Shown: positions 8,076 through 15,560 of the stretch, piece after piece
Numbering within the stretch: the stretch's first letter is position 1
How the letters are laid out: each line of letters opens with the position of its first letter
DNA from: Alistipes sp. CAG:831
Lineage (GTDB): Bacteria; Bacteroidota; Bacteroidia; Bacteroidales; UBA932
Direction of reading: 5' to 3'
Assembly: GCA_000432775.1 (NCBI GenBank)
Contig: HF990347.1
Coordinates: forward strand, 1 to 64,000
Length of the DNA stretch: 64,000 nucleotides
Position numbers and translations under genes: made by a program
The notes under the pieces: generated by a model
Seen by the model: the letters and a program-made list of their open reading frames with translations, nothing else
Told to the model about the DNA's origin: nothing
Database searches by the model: none

Positions 8076-8081
8076 CAAAAC

Positions 8082-8099
8082 GGGTGGGGAAACCCACCC
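8082..8099 (+). terminator. GAAA-tetraloop hairpin after island gene 2
   Basis: GGGTGGG GAAA CCCACCC, a perfect 7-bp stem, followed by TTAACC and not by a T run. It may be an attenuator or an mRNA 3'-end stabiliser rather than a full terminator. A similar G/C hairpin lies at 28458-28481. Confidence 0.5.
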
Positions 8100-8124
8100 T
8101 TAACCAATAAATGCAACATCGAAT

Positions 8125-8361
8125 ATGAATAATCCAATTTACATCAGAGTGCTACAGCACGATAAGAACGACCAGATACGCATAGGTGAAGCCTTTCCAG
8201 CTACAGACTTGGAACAGGTGGAAAAGAACATAATAGCCCAATATGAAGCAAAAACAGCTTGGTGTGGCGGCTTCAAAGTGGCGTGTGAACGGTACTACAA
8301 GCGCATTGCAATAGTCAATGCCGTTAATCTTGGAATAATGCGATTGATTTATAACGAATAA
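8125..8361 (+). CDS. Hypothetical phage protein, island gene 3
   Basis: A 78-residue protein, MNNPIYIRVLQHDKNDQIRI... with a C-terminal helix (KVACERYYKRIAIVNAVNLGIMRLIYNE). No motif is recognised. It follows the hairpin at 8082-8099 and precedes the next gene by 8 bases, so it is part of the same operon. Confidence 0.65.
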   Translation: MNNPIYIRVLQHDKNDQIRIGEAFPATDLEQVEKNIIAQYEAKTAWCGGFKVACERYYKRIAIVNAVNLGIMRLIYNE

Positions 8362-8369
8362 CTACGGAT

Positions 8370-8570
8370 ATGGGAATACTGAAAGATGCAATACTGGATG
8401 CCCTCAAAGAGCAGGGTGTAAAAGCGGAGTGGGTAGGAGAAAAGCCCAGAGTATTGAAAACGGCTGCACAAAGCAAGTACGATGATTTGCGAAAAGCAGA
8501 GCGGAACTATACCAGAGGTGTACATGAAGCAAGAAAGGAGGCTAACAATGGATGTAATCAAGATTACTAA
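8370..8570 (+). CDS. Hypothetical phage protein, island gene 4
   Basis: A 66-residue basic helical protein (MGILKDAILDALKEQGVKAEWVGEKPRVL...). Its 3' end contains the strong Shine-Dalgarno of the next gene and overlaps that gene by 23 bases, a translational coupling arrangement. Function unknown. Confidence 0.6.
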   Translation: MGILKDAILDALKEQGVKAEWVGEKPRVLKTAAQSKYDDLRKAERNYTRGVHEARKEANNGCNQDY

Positions 8571-8808
8571 GAATGTTTACACGGTACAACAAGCCGTTGA
8601 AAAGCCGTTTATGAAATTCGGAACATTCCGTGCGACAAGAGAAAGACTTGGGCTGTCTGTAATAAGGAGGTGCTTTAATTGTGGGCATAAGTTCAAAGAT
8701 GAAGATGATACTTATCTCATTATATTCAAAAACGCACCTAACCAATTATTCTGTGAAAAGTGCAATGATCTTGCTTTGGCAGACATGAAGAAAGGAGGTG
8801 AACAATGA
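8548..8808 (+). CDS. Small zinc-finger-like protein, island gene 5
   Basis: The start at 8548 is chosen because AGGAGG lies a few bases upstream, giving an 86-residue protein MDVIKITKNVYTVQQAVEKP. It has two CxxC pairs, CFNCGH and CEKCND, separated by about 25 residues, a likely zinc-binding ribbon. An upstream segment TFRATRERLGLSVI may be helical and contact nucleic acid. It is overlapped by the previous gene and by 4 bases with the next. Probably a small DNA- or protein-binding regulator; not proven. Confidence 0.65.
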   Translation: MDVIKITKNVYTVQQAVEKPFMKFGTFRATRERLGLSVIRRCFNCGHKFKDEDDTYLIIFKNAPNQLFCEKCNDLALADMKKGGEQ

Positions 8809-8990
8809 GGGGTATAACGAAAGCAGCCAAACAAGCAAACGGTAAAAGCCAGTCATGCGTAAAATGCCCTCTGAAGAACAGTAGAGGTGTATGCTTGCCA
8901 GAATATCAACGTGTATGCTCCGATGCTTTCATAGAGGGATTCAAGAAAGGTGTAAAATGGTTACAACAAAGACAAAAGGAGGAATTATGA
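8805..8990 (+). CDS. Small cysteine-rich protein, island gene 6
   Basis: A 61-residue protein with CVKCPL...GVCLPEYQRVCSDAF, four cysteines that could bind a metal. AAGGAGG lies just before its ATG. It overlaps both neighbours by ATGA-type junctions, so the three genes 8548-9271 are translationally coupled. Function unknown. Confidence 0.65.
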   Translation: MRGITKAAKQANGKSQSCVKCPLKNSRGVCLPEYQRVCSDAFIEGFKKGVKWLQQRQKEEL

Positions 8991-9271
8991 GATACGCACT
9001 AAGGAATCAAGATAAAATATCCTCTGTGTATAGTGCCGCTTACTTGAACGATCATATCATTAAAAGCCTTGATTCATATTTTGGCAATACAAATGATGAT
9101 CGCATAATAGAGGACATTTCACAAGAGGGATTTGCAACCAAAACAGGAGAAAATTATCCAGTGTTAAGGATTAACGATATTTCAGATAATAATGCAATGT
9201 TGGAGTTTGTGGTACTAAGACAAACATACGATGTGTTGAATTTAGCATTCTTAGGAAGAATGAAAGGATAA
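8987..9271 (+). CDS. Hypothetical phage protein, island gene 7
   Basis: The ATG at 8987 is preferred: it has AAGGAGG upstream and overlaps the previous stop as ATGA. The 94-residue product begins MRYALRNQDKISSVYSAAYL. No domain recognised. Longer upstream starts would only read through the previous gene in another frame. Confidence 0.65.
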   Translation: MRYALRNQDKISSVYSAAYLNDHIIKSLDSYFGNTNDDRIIEDISQEGFATKTGENYPVLRINDISDNNAMLEFVVLRQTYDVLNLAFLGRMKG

Positions 9272-9275
9272 GATT

Positions 9276-9827
9276 ATGGACGAACAATACGAGAGCATTA
9301 AAAATAAGCTGAAAAAGCTATTGGCACTTGCAGAACGAGGTGTGCAAGGTGAAGCCGATAATGCCAGAAAATTGCTTGAAAAGCTATGCAAGGAGTACGG
9401 TGTATCTATGGAGGAACTGTTAGATGAAAATCAGTTGAAAAGATATTACTTTGATATTGGTAGAAATGCGCTATATAAGGATCTATTCGTGCAATGTTAT
9501 TGCAAGGTTTCACAAAAATACTCATTGAGTTTTTATAAGGAATCAAGAAGCAAAATATCAGTAGAAATGACAGCTCTTCAATATGCAGAACTTGTGAGCC
9601 TATTTGAATGGCATAAAGCGAACTTCAATAAGGATTTGGAGGACATGAAAAAGAACATCTTACTCGCATACTGCCGAAAGCATCATCTTTACAGCGATAT
9701 TAAGCCCGAAAATGACAGAGAGCTAACGGATGATGAACGCAAACGGCTTATCAAAATCATGTTCATGCAAGAGAGCCTAAATGACAATCAATATCATAAA
9801 CTTTTAGAGCAAGTAGGCAAGAAATGA
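9276..9827 (+). CDS. DUF2786 domain protein
   Basis: This 183-residue protein begins MDEQYESIKNKLKKLLALAERGVQGEADNARKLLEKLCKEYGVSMEEL. That N-terminal pattern (KIxKLLALAxx...GEAxNAxxLLxKxxxxYG) is the DUF2786 domain, found in phages and mobile DNA and of unknown role. The rest is helical and charged with no catalytic motif. It overlaps the next small ORF by ATGA. The domain call is from pattern memory and could be checked with Pfam. Confidence 0.7.
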   Translation: MDEQYESIKNKLKKLLALAERGVQGEADNARKLLEKLCKEYGVSMEELLDENQLKRYYFDIGRNALYKDLFVQCYCKVSQKYSLSFYKESRSKISVEMTALQYAELVSLFEWHKANFNKDLEDMKKNILLAYCRKHHLYSDIKPENDRELTDDERKRLIKIMFMQESLNDNQYHKLLEQVGKK

Positions 9828-9985
9828 AAACACTGTTTATTGATGTGATGCTCAAAGGCAGATTTGTTGCCACATTGCGCTACAGATATTGCCCGGCTTT
9901 CCCCCTGGATATTGAAGAGCTATCAGCGTTTGTGGTTAGCAAACTGCCTACTTTAAGAAACAAACCGTTTAACATAGTATTTTGA
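9824..9985 (+). CDS. Small conserved-looking protein (53 aa), island gene 9
   Basis: This ORF of 53 codons begins MKTLFIDVMLKGRFVATLRY and ends KLPTLRNKPFNIVF. Its ATG overlaps the previous TGA (ATGA) and its stop is directly followed by the next ATG at 9986, so it fills the gap between two genes exactly. Such packing supports a real gene. Function unknown. Confidence 0.65.
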   Translation: MKTLFIDVMLKGRFVATLRYRYCPAFPLDIEELSAFVVSKLPTLRNKPFNIVF

Positions 9986-10327
9986 ATGAAAAAGGAACAG
10001 ATAGAAAAGGCTGCAAGAGAGTTTACCGATGACTTGATTGCTGAAAACTATTTTGATGTGAATTACGAAGAAGATAACTACGATGCTGGTAGTCTTCATG
10101 CTACAAGCGAAGTTGGCTCTATGGCTTTCCTGAAAGGTGCAGAATGGCGCATTAACAGCGTATGGCACGATGTAAACAAAGCACCACAAAAAGGTAAGTT
10201 TGTACTATTTGAGTGTAACAGAGAGTATGGAGTAACCTATACAGTAAATTATGGAGAAAATTATGATATAATGAAGAATGTGATAATCCGTTGGGCATAT
10301 ATTGAAGATTTAATACCGACTAAATAG
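9986..10327 (+). CDS. Hypothetical phage protein, island gene 10
   Basis: A 113-residue acidic protein, MKKEQIEKAAREFTDDLIAE..., with YDAGSLHATSEVGSMAFLKGAEWRINSVWHDVNKAPQKGKFVLFE. The segment WHDVNKAPQKGKFVLFE resembles the small DUF551-like module (WxxxxxxxPxxxxxVL) found in many phage proteins of unknown function. It directly follows the previous stop. Soluble; no other motif. Confidence 0.65.
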   Translation: MKKEQIEKAAREFTDDLIAENYFDVNYEEDNYDAGSLHATSEVGSMAFLKGAEWRINSVWHDVNKAPQKGKFVLFECNREYGVTYTVNYGENYDIMKNVIIRWAYIEDLIPTK

Positions 10328-10357
10328 GCAACATTCTATTGAAAAATATTCTGGAAA

Positions 10358-10597
10358 ATGGTAACAATTAATGGCAAAATATTCTATGACAAGCCCGGAA
10401 GTTGTGGTACTTGCCCATTCTTCGACAATGGGCGTACAACTACATATCCCGGCACTCTGATAGGTTTTTGTGGTCTATTTGGTGAAAACCATAAGAGCTA
10501 CATAAATCCACCCAGAAGATGCCAGAAGCTATTTAATAAGGCTTTTCGTTTTCCAGATGGGAGCAAACTTGTTATAGTAGCAAATAACAATCAATAA
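10358..10597 (+). CDS. Small cysteine-containing phage protein, island gene 11
   Basis: A 79-residue protein with CGTCPFFDNG, GFCGLFG and a later RRCQKLF, a cysteine pattern that may bind zinc or iron. It ends before the internal promoter at 10621. No known family recognised. Confidence 0.6.
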   Translation: MVTINGKIFYDKPGSCGTCPFFDNGRTTTYPGTLIGFCGLFGENHKSYINPPRRCQKLFNKAFRFPDGSKLVIVANNNQ

Positions 10598-10620
10598 TTT
10601 GTTATATGTAATATAATTCG

Positions 10621-10628
10621 TATATTTG
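10621..10628 (+). promoter_or_regulatory. Internal promoter -7 box TATATTTG
   Basis: TATATTTG upstream of the gene at 10650, directly joined to operator site C; transcription would start inside the operator. Confidence 0.65.
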
Positions 10629-10643
10629 CGTTCAATAAACACA
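10627..10643. promoter_or_regulatory. Operator-like palindrome, site C
   Basis: TGCGTTCAATAAACACA, one mismatch from the reverse complement of site A. It covers the predicted start of transcription and ends 6 bases before the ATG at 10650. Confidence 0.7.
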
Positions 10644-10649
10644 GTAATA

Positions 10650-10886
10650 ATGAAGCAAGAATTTAAGGTTATCCATGTAGAACTAAGAGAGCCGTACAAA
10701 GGAAAGATTCACTACTACTTTGGCTCAAAGGCAGCGATATATGACACGTTGCCGGAAGAACTGGTAGGAATAGCCAAAGAAAGCCTTTGGAATGTGGATC
10801 TTTCCAATGGGGAATACTCAAACAAGCATTGTATTATTCGGATGGGGAAACTCAAACGGAAACAGCAATCAAAGAAAGGATCGTAA
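10650..10886 (+). CDS. Hypothetical phage protein, island gene 12
   Basis: The 78-residue product (MKQEFKVIHVELREPYKGKIHYYFGSKAAIYDTLPEELVGIAKESL) resembles small proteins seen in phage accessory blocks that look like short DNA- or protein-mimic folds, but no family can be named. The ATG at 10650 is chosen because the promoter and operator lie between it and an earlier candidate at 10626. Confidence 0.65.
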   Translation: MKQEFKVIHVELREPYKGKIHYYFGSKAAIYDTLPEELVGIAKESLWNVDLSNGEYSNKHCIIRMGKLKRKQQSKKGS

Positions 10887-10887
10887 T

Positions 10888-11187
10888 ATGGAAGATGAGA
10901 AAATCAAGAGAATGTGCGAGGAAAGCGCAAATAATTTCGCCATTGCATTTGAAGAGTTGGCGAAAAGCATTGCTGAAACTGACAAGGAGTTTCATTCACT
11001 CATGGATTCCGCTATTGATTCCGTTATGAAACAATCCATTGCGGACGCATTCATTAAAGAAATGAAATGGCTTGATAAGCTGGTATCTTCTCACTGGTTC
11101 ACACGATGGTATTACCGAATGAAATACAGGAAAGCGAAGTACGCCAGAATACAGGTAGAGAGGTATTATAATCAAAACTTCAAGTGA
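10888..11187 (+). CDS. Hypothetical helical phage protein, island gene 13
   Basis: A 99-residue helical protein beginning MEDEKIKRMCEESANNFAIA. Its C terminus is basic and aromatic (WFTRWYYRMKYRKAKYARIQVERYYNQ). It starts one base after the previous stop and ends one base before the ADP-ribosylglycohydrolase ATG, so it belongs to that transcription unit. Function unknown. Confidence 0.65.
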   Translation: MEDEKIKRMCEESANNFAIAFEELAKSIAETDKEFHSLMDSAIDSVMKQSIADAFIKEMKWLDKLVSSHWFTRWYYRMKYRKAKYARIQVERYYNQNFK

Positions 11188-11188
11188 T

Positions 11189-11962
11189 ATGTTAGGAGCG
11201 ATTATTGGCGATATTGTAGGATCACGGTTTGAGTTCCACAATACAGACAAATACGATTTTGAAATGTTCACCGATGAAAGCACTTTCACGGATGATACCA
11301 TTTGCACCATTGCGATAGCGGATGCCATAACCAAAGGCATTGACTACAAAAGCAGTTTGCTTGAATGGTGTAGGAAATACCCCACTCCCAAAGGTGCATA
11401 CGGTGGCGGCTTTGCCCGTTGGATATTTTCAAGCGATCCGCAACCTTACAATAGTTTCGGAAATGGATCGGCAATGAGAGTTAGCCCAGTCGCTTGGGCA
11501 TTTGATGGTTTGGGCAAGGTGCTGGAAGAGGCAGAAAAGACTGCAAGTGTAACACACAACCACCCGGACGGGATTACGGGTGCTGTAGCCATTGCACACG
11601 CTATCTACCACCTACGCACCACACACGATTTGCCCGGACTTGAAAAGGTAATGAATATATATTATCCACGCTTTATGCTTGGCAATTATTTCTCTGGCGT
11701 GTTTGATGAAACGTGTCCGGGTACAGTTCCCGTTTGCCTGAAAATAGTCCGTGTAAGCACTTCATTTGAAGATGCCATAAGACGTGCTATTTCTTGGGGT
11801 GGCGATAGTGATACCATAGGCGCAATAGTCGGATCAATGGCAGAAGCGCAATGGGACATACCAGAGGATATGCGCAAAGAGGCTTTCAACAGATTGCCCG
11901 TTGATATGCTAAATGCGTTTGGGGATTTCTTTCAGAAACTTAATAACAAGAAAACAATATGA
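11189..11962 (+). CDS. ADP-ribosylglycohydrolase (DraG/ARH family)
   Basis: The 257-residue protein begins MLGAIIGDIVGSRFEF and has the two metal-binding signatures of the family: FTDDT at residues 33-37 and WGGDSDTIGAIVGS around 203-215, plus NGSAMRVSPVAW and TASVTHNHPDGI. The enzyme uses two Mg2+ ions to remove ADP-ribose from modified residues. All expected acidic residues are visible, so it looks active. It is nearly the last gene of an island lying next to the MuF protein, whose C terminus resembles an ADP-ribosyltransferase. It could reverse that modification or a host defence ADP-ribosylation; both are inference. Confidence 0.92.
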   Translation: MLGAIIGDIVGSRFEFHNTDKYDFEMFTDESTFTDDTICTIAIADAITKGIDYKSSLLEWCRKYPTPKGAYGGGFARWIFSSDPQPYNSFGNGSAMRVSPVAWAFDGLGKVLEEAEKTASVTHNHPDGITGAVAIAHAIYHLRTTHDLPGLEKVMNIYYPRFMLGNYFSGVFDETCPGTVPVCLKIVRVSTSFEDAIRRAISWGGDSDTIGAIVGSMAEAQWDIPEDMRKEAFNRLPVDMLNAFGDFFQKLNNKKTI

Positions 11963-12306
11963 TAACAAACAAGATAATAGAAAATTTGTGTAGCACGTTG
12001 CAAATAGACAAAAAACAACTGGTTACTATCATAAACAATGTGCATCTAAAAAAGTATGTTTATCCAGTTGATATTAGATCCCTTTCGGAATTAGGAATAC
12101 CAGTTATCAGTGTTATATCAAACATTCTAAACATACCAGCGAAAAAGGCTTGCGAACTATGCACAGAAACAATAAACAAAGAAACAAAAGAGGTATGCCC
12201 ACCAGATATAACCTATGAAGATCTTTTGGTCGTACTTGGTATAATAGCACAAGATTTTGAAATTAGAAAACAACAAGCTATTTTGAGAAAGTATGAAAAC
12301 AAGTGA
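11959..12306 (+). CDS. Hypothetical phage protein
   Basis: A 115-residue protein, MITNKIIENLCSTLQIDKKQ..., overlapping the glycohydrolase stop by 4 bases (ATGA). It is more AT-rich in codon use than neighbours (many ATA and AAA). It looks helical (SVISNILNIPAKKACELCTETINKETKEV). No family recognised. The coupling suggests it works with or was acquired with the glycohydrolase. Confidence 0.6.
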   Translation: MITNKIIENLCSTLQIDKKQLVTIINNVHLKKYVYPVDIRSLSELGIPVISVISNILNIPAKKACELCTETINKETKEVCPPDITYEDLLVVLGIIAQDFEIRKQQAILRKYENK

Positions 12307-12619
12307 GGATTGGAACAAAGCCGGATTCTTTTCCGGAATTACAGAGGATTATTCAAATTACCACTGGTATAAGGGAGAAAAGGAAAATCCGTACACCAAA
12401 GACACATTCCACCCCTTAGCTGCTTCTTTTTGGGAATATGAGCGTGATTTCCATTTCGGGTATCTTGATAAGGCAGACACAAACAAAAGCCTTACAGAAG
12501 CCTACAATGAATGGAAAAAGGAACTTATCAATGACTATTTACCCGGTAAATCTCCAAATCCATACGGAGATACTACGAATTGGGAAAAGTCCTTTGAAAC
12601 TGGCAAAAGAGAGGCTTAA
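12293..12619 (+). CDS. Hypothetical phage protein, last island gene
   Basis: A 108-residue aromatic-rich protein (SGITEDYSNYHWYKGEKENPYTKDTFHPLAASFWEYERDFHFGYLD). It overlaps the preceding gene by 14 bases. The stop is inside the terminator hairpin that separates the island from the convergent MuF gene. Function unknown. Confidence 0.65.
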   Translation: MKTSEDWNKAGFFSGITEDYSNYHWYKGEKENPYTKDTFHPLAASFWEYERDFHFGYLDKADTNKSLTEAYNEWKKELINDYLPGKSPNPYGDTTNWEKSFETGKREA

Positions 12620-12636
12620 CAGCCCCTCTTTTTTTA
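12609..12636 (+). terminator. Terminator ending the plus-strand island
   Basis: AGAGGCTTAACAGCCCCTCT followed by seven T. It stops plus-strand transcription where it meets the leftward MuF gene, whose stop is at 12634. Confidence 0.75.
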
Positions 12637-15087
12637 TATTTCTTCCAACTCCACAACCCAACCTCTTCCAAAGCCAAATTTACGCTCCGTTTCTTGGTAC
12701 ACCTTTAGCACCTTGAAGCGTGATCCGGCACGAAACACAACCTCATCTTCATTGGGGTAGTGTGATATGGCTTTCACATCCACACCTTTCTTGCTCTTGA
12801 TCACCAGCATAAGATTATCGCCAAAGATTGCCGTGTTCTCTATGCTTGTGGTGCTTGACATAAAAGCCTTGTTTACATAGGGAGTTCCAGACGATAAGCA
12901 TTGTTGCATTTCCTTGATATACTTCTCCAGCTTCATAGAATCAAAGCTAATACCAGAGAAAACAGTGCCGTTATACCGTGGCATTTTCTCCAGTGCTGCG
13001 TTATGAGCCGGATAGTATTTCTGGCACAATCCTCCGTAATCCTCAACTTTCCCGAAGTACGGATCTACTATGCCATAGCCATAATTATTGCACCATTTAG
13101 AGCCATAGGTGTAGCGATTGATCAACGCAAGCTCATCTACAGGAATGCCAGTCTTTTTGCTGTATGCCCTCATCTTATCCTCTTCGCTACTGTAGTTCTG
13201 CCATCTGCCACCAATAGCATTATTCCCGGAATGGTTTACAGGTGCATTGACATACTCATCCAGAGCCTTTTTCGCAAGTTCTTCCGTTTCTCCGTTCAGT
13301 TTAACCAGTTTGCCTTGCTTATCAACATACTTCAATGCAAGTTCTTTCTTGTATTCAGCAAGACGCTTGTAGGCATACCCAACATTACTATCCCACTGGC
13401 TACCGTGTTGAGCCAAAGCCTTATCATAAGCATCTTGAAGCCGTGCAACTTCCAATTTCTCTTCCGCTGTAGCATACAAGTCAATGGTAGATCCATCGCC
13501 TTGCTTTGCCAGCTTGGAAAGTCTGGCTTTCTCTACCTCATGGATCTTCGCCTTAACCTTATCAGTCAGTGTTCTAATCTCCGTTGCAGTCTTTCCGCCA
13601 TTGATAGCCTCATTCAGTTCATTTTGCAATGCTTTCAAAGGCTTGCTTTTGCTCTTGTACTCCAGCAAAGGTTTGGCAGCATCTACGGCTAACTGTATTT
13701 CATATTGAGCCTTGACGGATTCCAGTTCCTTTTCAAGCATCTTCACCATTTCGGGCGAAGTAGGAAACTTGTTTTTGTCGGCTACCCACTTCTTTTCAAA
13801 CTCCAGTTTCTTTATCTGGTACGGAAGATCCCCAACGGATATTTTTGCCTTGAACGCATCGAAAGCATCATACAAGGCTTGTACGGCACTTTCTCCGTAT
13901 TTCCCTACCAATTCCTTATGATGCTTCTGTTCTGGTGTCAGAGGGTGCAATATCTCATCCACACCGCTTTTATTGTCCCGTATGAAGTACGGCAAAGTTC
14001 CCTTTGAGGTCGCTTCATTGATACGATCCTCATTAGCCTTTACCCATCCTTTGAAGTGTGTAGGAAAATCCTCTACGGCATTCTCGCTGTTTTCAAGTGT
14101 TGCGTTCTCATCCTCCAGAATCCGCTCCAACATCTTTTCTATTTCCTCATCCTTTGCCAGCACTGGCACTTGGTAACACCTACAGTTAGGATGCCAGCCA
14201 GTCCACTTGAATGTTTTCGGATAGATCCCTTTCAGATCATCGCAAATGTCATGTATGGGGTGATTGTTGCTCAACTTGATTTCAATTCCTACAACAAAAT
14301 CCAGTTGCGCCCAACGGGTGTAGTCGGCAGTCCTGTAGGCAATGTTTGTTTCAGTCCGGGCAAGTCTTTGTGCGTTACGATATGAGGAACGGTAAACACC
14401 CTTTCCGGGGTGGTATTTCTTCGGGTTATCATCTATCCACTTGTAGGATTCAGTTGCCGTGTCGTACACTCTGCGTTTCCACTTCCTGCCATATATGGGG
14501 TTTCCGTTCTCATCTTCTCCAATCTTCACACGGAAACGCCTGTACCACCTATCCGGGTCGTTCAGGTACTCTTTAATCTTGGTTGCAAGCCTGTTGGCTG
14601 GTATGCCCTCACCGATAGCCAGATCCAAAGTCTTTTCAAGCTCTTCTTTGTACATCCCTGTGTACTTCCAAACCTTTTGCGATAGGTTTAAGCCGTCCTT
14701 TGTCTTTCTGGCAAAGAAAGCATCCATAGCCTCCATGTTTCGGAGAAAGAACCGGGCAAAGTGCTTATCCTCTATAGAGTGTTCACCAAACACACTTTTA
14801 ACCAAACCATCATTGTTTTCATTGGATAAAAGCCACTCCTTTTCTACGCTGTTTCGGATCGTCTGGTAAGTCTGGCTGTACATATTGCGAAGTATGGGCG
14901 TAACATCTTCACTGTAGCCATACTCCGAAAAGGAAAACGGCTTACCATCTTCAAGCTCCGTGCCTTTCACAAGCTCAATGATTTTACCCAGTGAATCAAG
15001 ATAGATCTTACGCACTTCGGAAGCATACCCCTCTGTGCGCTTGAACAACTCCTGCTGTAGCTTCTTTTCGTTTATGTACTTCGCCAT
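12634..15087 (-). CDS. MuF-type minor head protein fused to an ADP-ribosyltransferase-like domain
   Basis: An 817-residue protein. Residues about 150-310 form a phage MuF domain, with RLARTETNIAYRTADYTRW (241-259) and the hallmark HPNCRC (299-304). A long helical region follows (about 380-620). The C terminus (about 630-810) has the layout of exotoxin-type mono-ADP-ribosyltransferases: a TVFSG strand where YRG is usual, an STS-like motif AFMSSTTS (STTS at 745-748) and EDE at 780-782 followed by VVFRAGSRFKVLKV. The canonical arginine is not at its usual place. MuF proteins sit at the portal and are often ejected with DNA, so the domain may act in the infected cell. It lies downstream of the portal gene and converges on the island with the ADP-ribosylglycohydrolase. 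Confidence 0.85.
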   Translation of the reverse strand: MAKYINEKKLQQELFKRTEGYASEVRKIYLDSLGKIIELVKGTELEDGKPFSFSEYGYSEDVTPILRNMYSQTYQTIRNSVEKEWLLSNENNDGLVKSVFGEHSIEDKHFARFFLRNMEAMDAFFARKTKDGLNLSQKVWKYTGMYKEELEKTLDLAIGEGIPANRLATKIKEYLNDPDRWYRRFRVKIGEDENGNPIYGRKWKRRVYDTATESYKWIDDNPKKYHPGKGVYRSSYRNAQRLARTETNIAYRTADYTRWAQLDFVVGIEIKLSNNHPIHDICDDLKGIYPKTFKWTGWHPNCRCYQVPVLAKDEEIEKMLERILEDENATLENSENAVEDFPTHFKGWVKANEDRINEATSKGTLPYFIRDNKSGVDEILHPLTPEQKHHKELVGKYGESAVQALYDAFDAFKAKISVGDLPYQIKKLEFEKKWVADKNKFPTSPEMVKMLEKELESVKAQYEIQLAVDAAKPLLEYKSKSKPLKALQNELNEAINGGKTATEIRTLTDKVKAKIHEVEKARLSKLAKQGDGSTIDLYATAEEKLEVARLQDAYDKALAQHGSQWDSNVGYAYKRLAEYKKELALKYVDKQGKLVKLNGETEELAKKALDEYVNAPVNHSGNNAIGGRWQNYSSEEDKMRAYSKKTGIPVDELALINRYTYGSKWCNNYGYGIVDPYFGKVEDYGGLCQKYYPAHNAALEKMPRYNGTVFSGISFDSMKLEKYIKEMQQCLSSGTPYVNKAFMSSTTSIENTAIFGDNLMLVIKSKKGVDVKAISHYPNEDEVVFRAGSRFKVLKVYQETERKFGFGRGWVVELEEI

Positions 15088-15093
15088 ACTGTT

Positions 15094-15270
15094 TTACCCT
15101 TTCTTTTGGAAATGTTCGCACCAGTCGCTATCCAGAAACTTTGAATACTTATGGAATGGGCATTTGCACAAAAACGGCTCACCTTTCCAGTTCAATTCAT
15201 GGTAGCCGTATGAGTGCTTGCATTCTCTACAATGGTACTTCAATTCGGATCGTTTCAGTTTCTTTGCCAT
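15094..15270 (-). CDS. Small zinc-ribbon-like protein (58 aa)
   Basis: The ORF starts at the ATG at 15270, overlapping the previous stop as ATGA, and ends 7 bases before the MuF start. It begins MAKKLKRSELKYHCRECKHS and contains CRECKHS, CKCPFH and WCEHF, a cysteine/histidine pattern suggestive of a zinc ribbon. Exact fit between two genes supports it. Function unknown. Confidence 0.7.
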   Translation of the reverse strand: MAKKLKRSELKYHCRECKHSYGYHELNWKGEPFLCKCPFHKYSKFLDSDWCEHFQKKG

Positions 15271-15560
15271 CACTCATCATCATTTAGAAAACTATCTAAC
15301 AAATCCTTTTTTGTCCCGAAACAGGCACATTCGTTGTGGTGGTAAACGGGATCTTTATCACCAGCACAACGGTATTCTTTGCGCTGTATCTCTACATACC
15401 AAACTTTGGTATATAATTCACCTGAAAGAATACCACCAGTACCGGGAATAGTTCCCCCTGTTACTTCTATCTCTATTCCGTCAATACGGATCTTCTCCGG
15501 CTTGTTATCACGCATGATCCAAACCTCATCGCCAACATGATATTTTGTATGTATTTCCAT
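15270..15560 (-). CDS. Hypothetical phage protein in portal-MuF interval
   Basis: This 96-residue product starts MEIHTKYHVGDEVWIMRDNK, a short beta-barrel-like segment (GDEVWIM...KIRIDGIEIEV), and ends in KKDLLDSFLNDDE. It overlaps the portal gene stop by 1 base and the next small gene by 3. Not a recognised structural protein. Confidence 0.65.
   Translation of the reverse strand: MEIHTKYHVGDEVWIMRDNKPEKIRIDGIEIEVTGGTIPGTGGILSGELYTKVWYVEIQRKEYRCAGDKDPVYHHNECACFGTKKDLLDSFLNDDE

Noticed and set aside
14778..14794. Eighth operator-like palindrome AGTGTTCACCAAACACA
   Set aside because: It is inside the MuF coding sequence, away from any promoter; about what chance allows for ten fixed bases in 64 kb.
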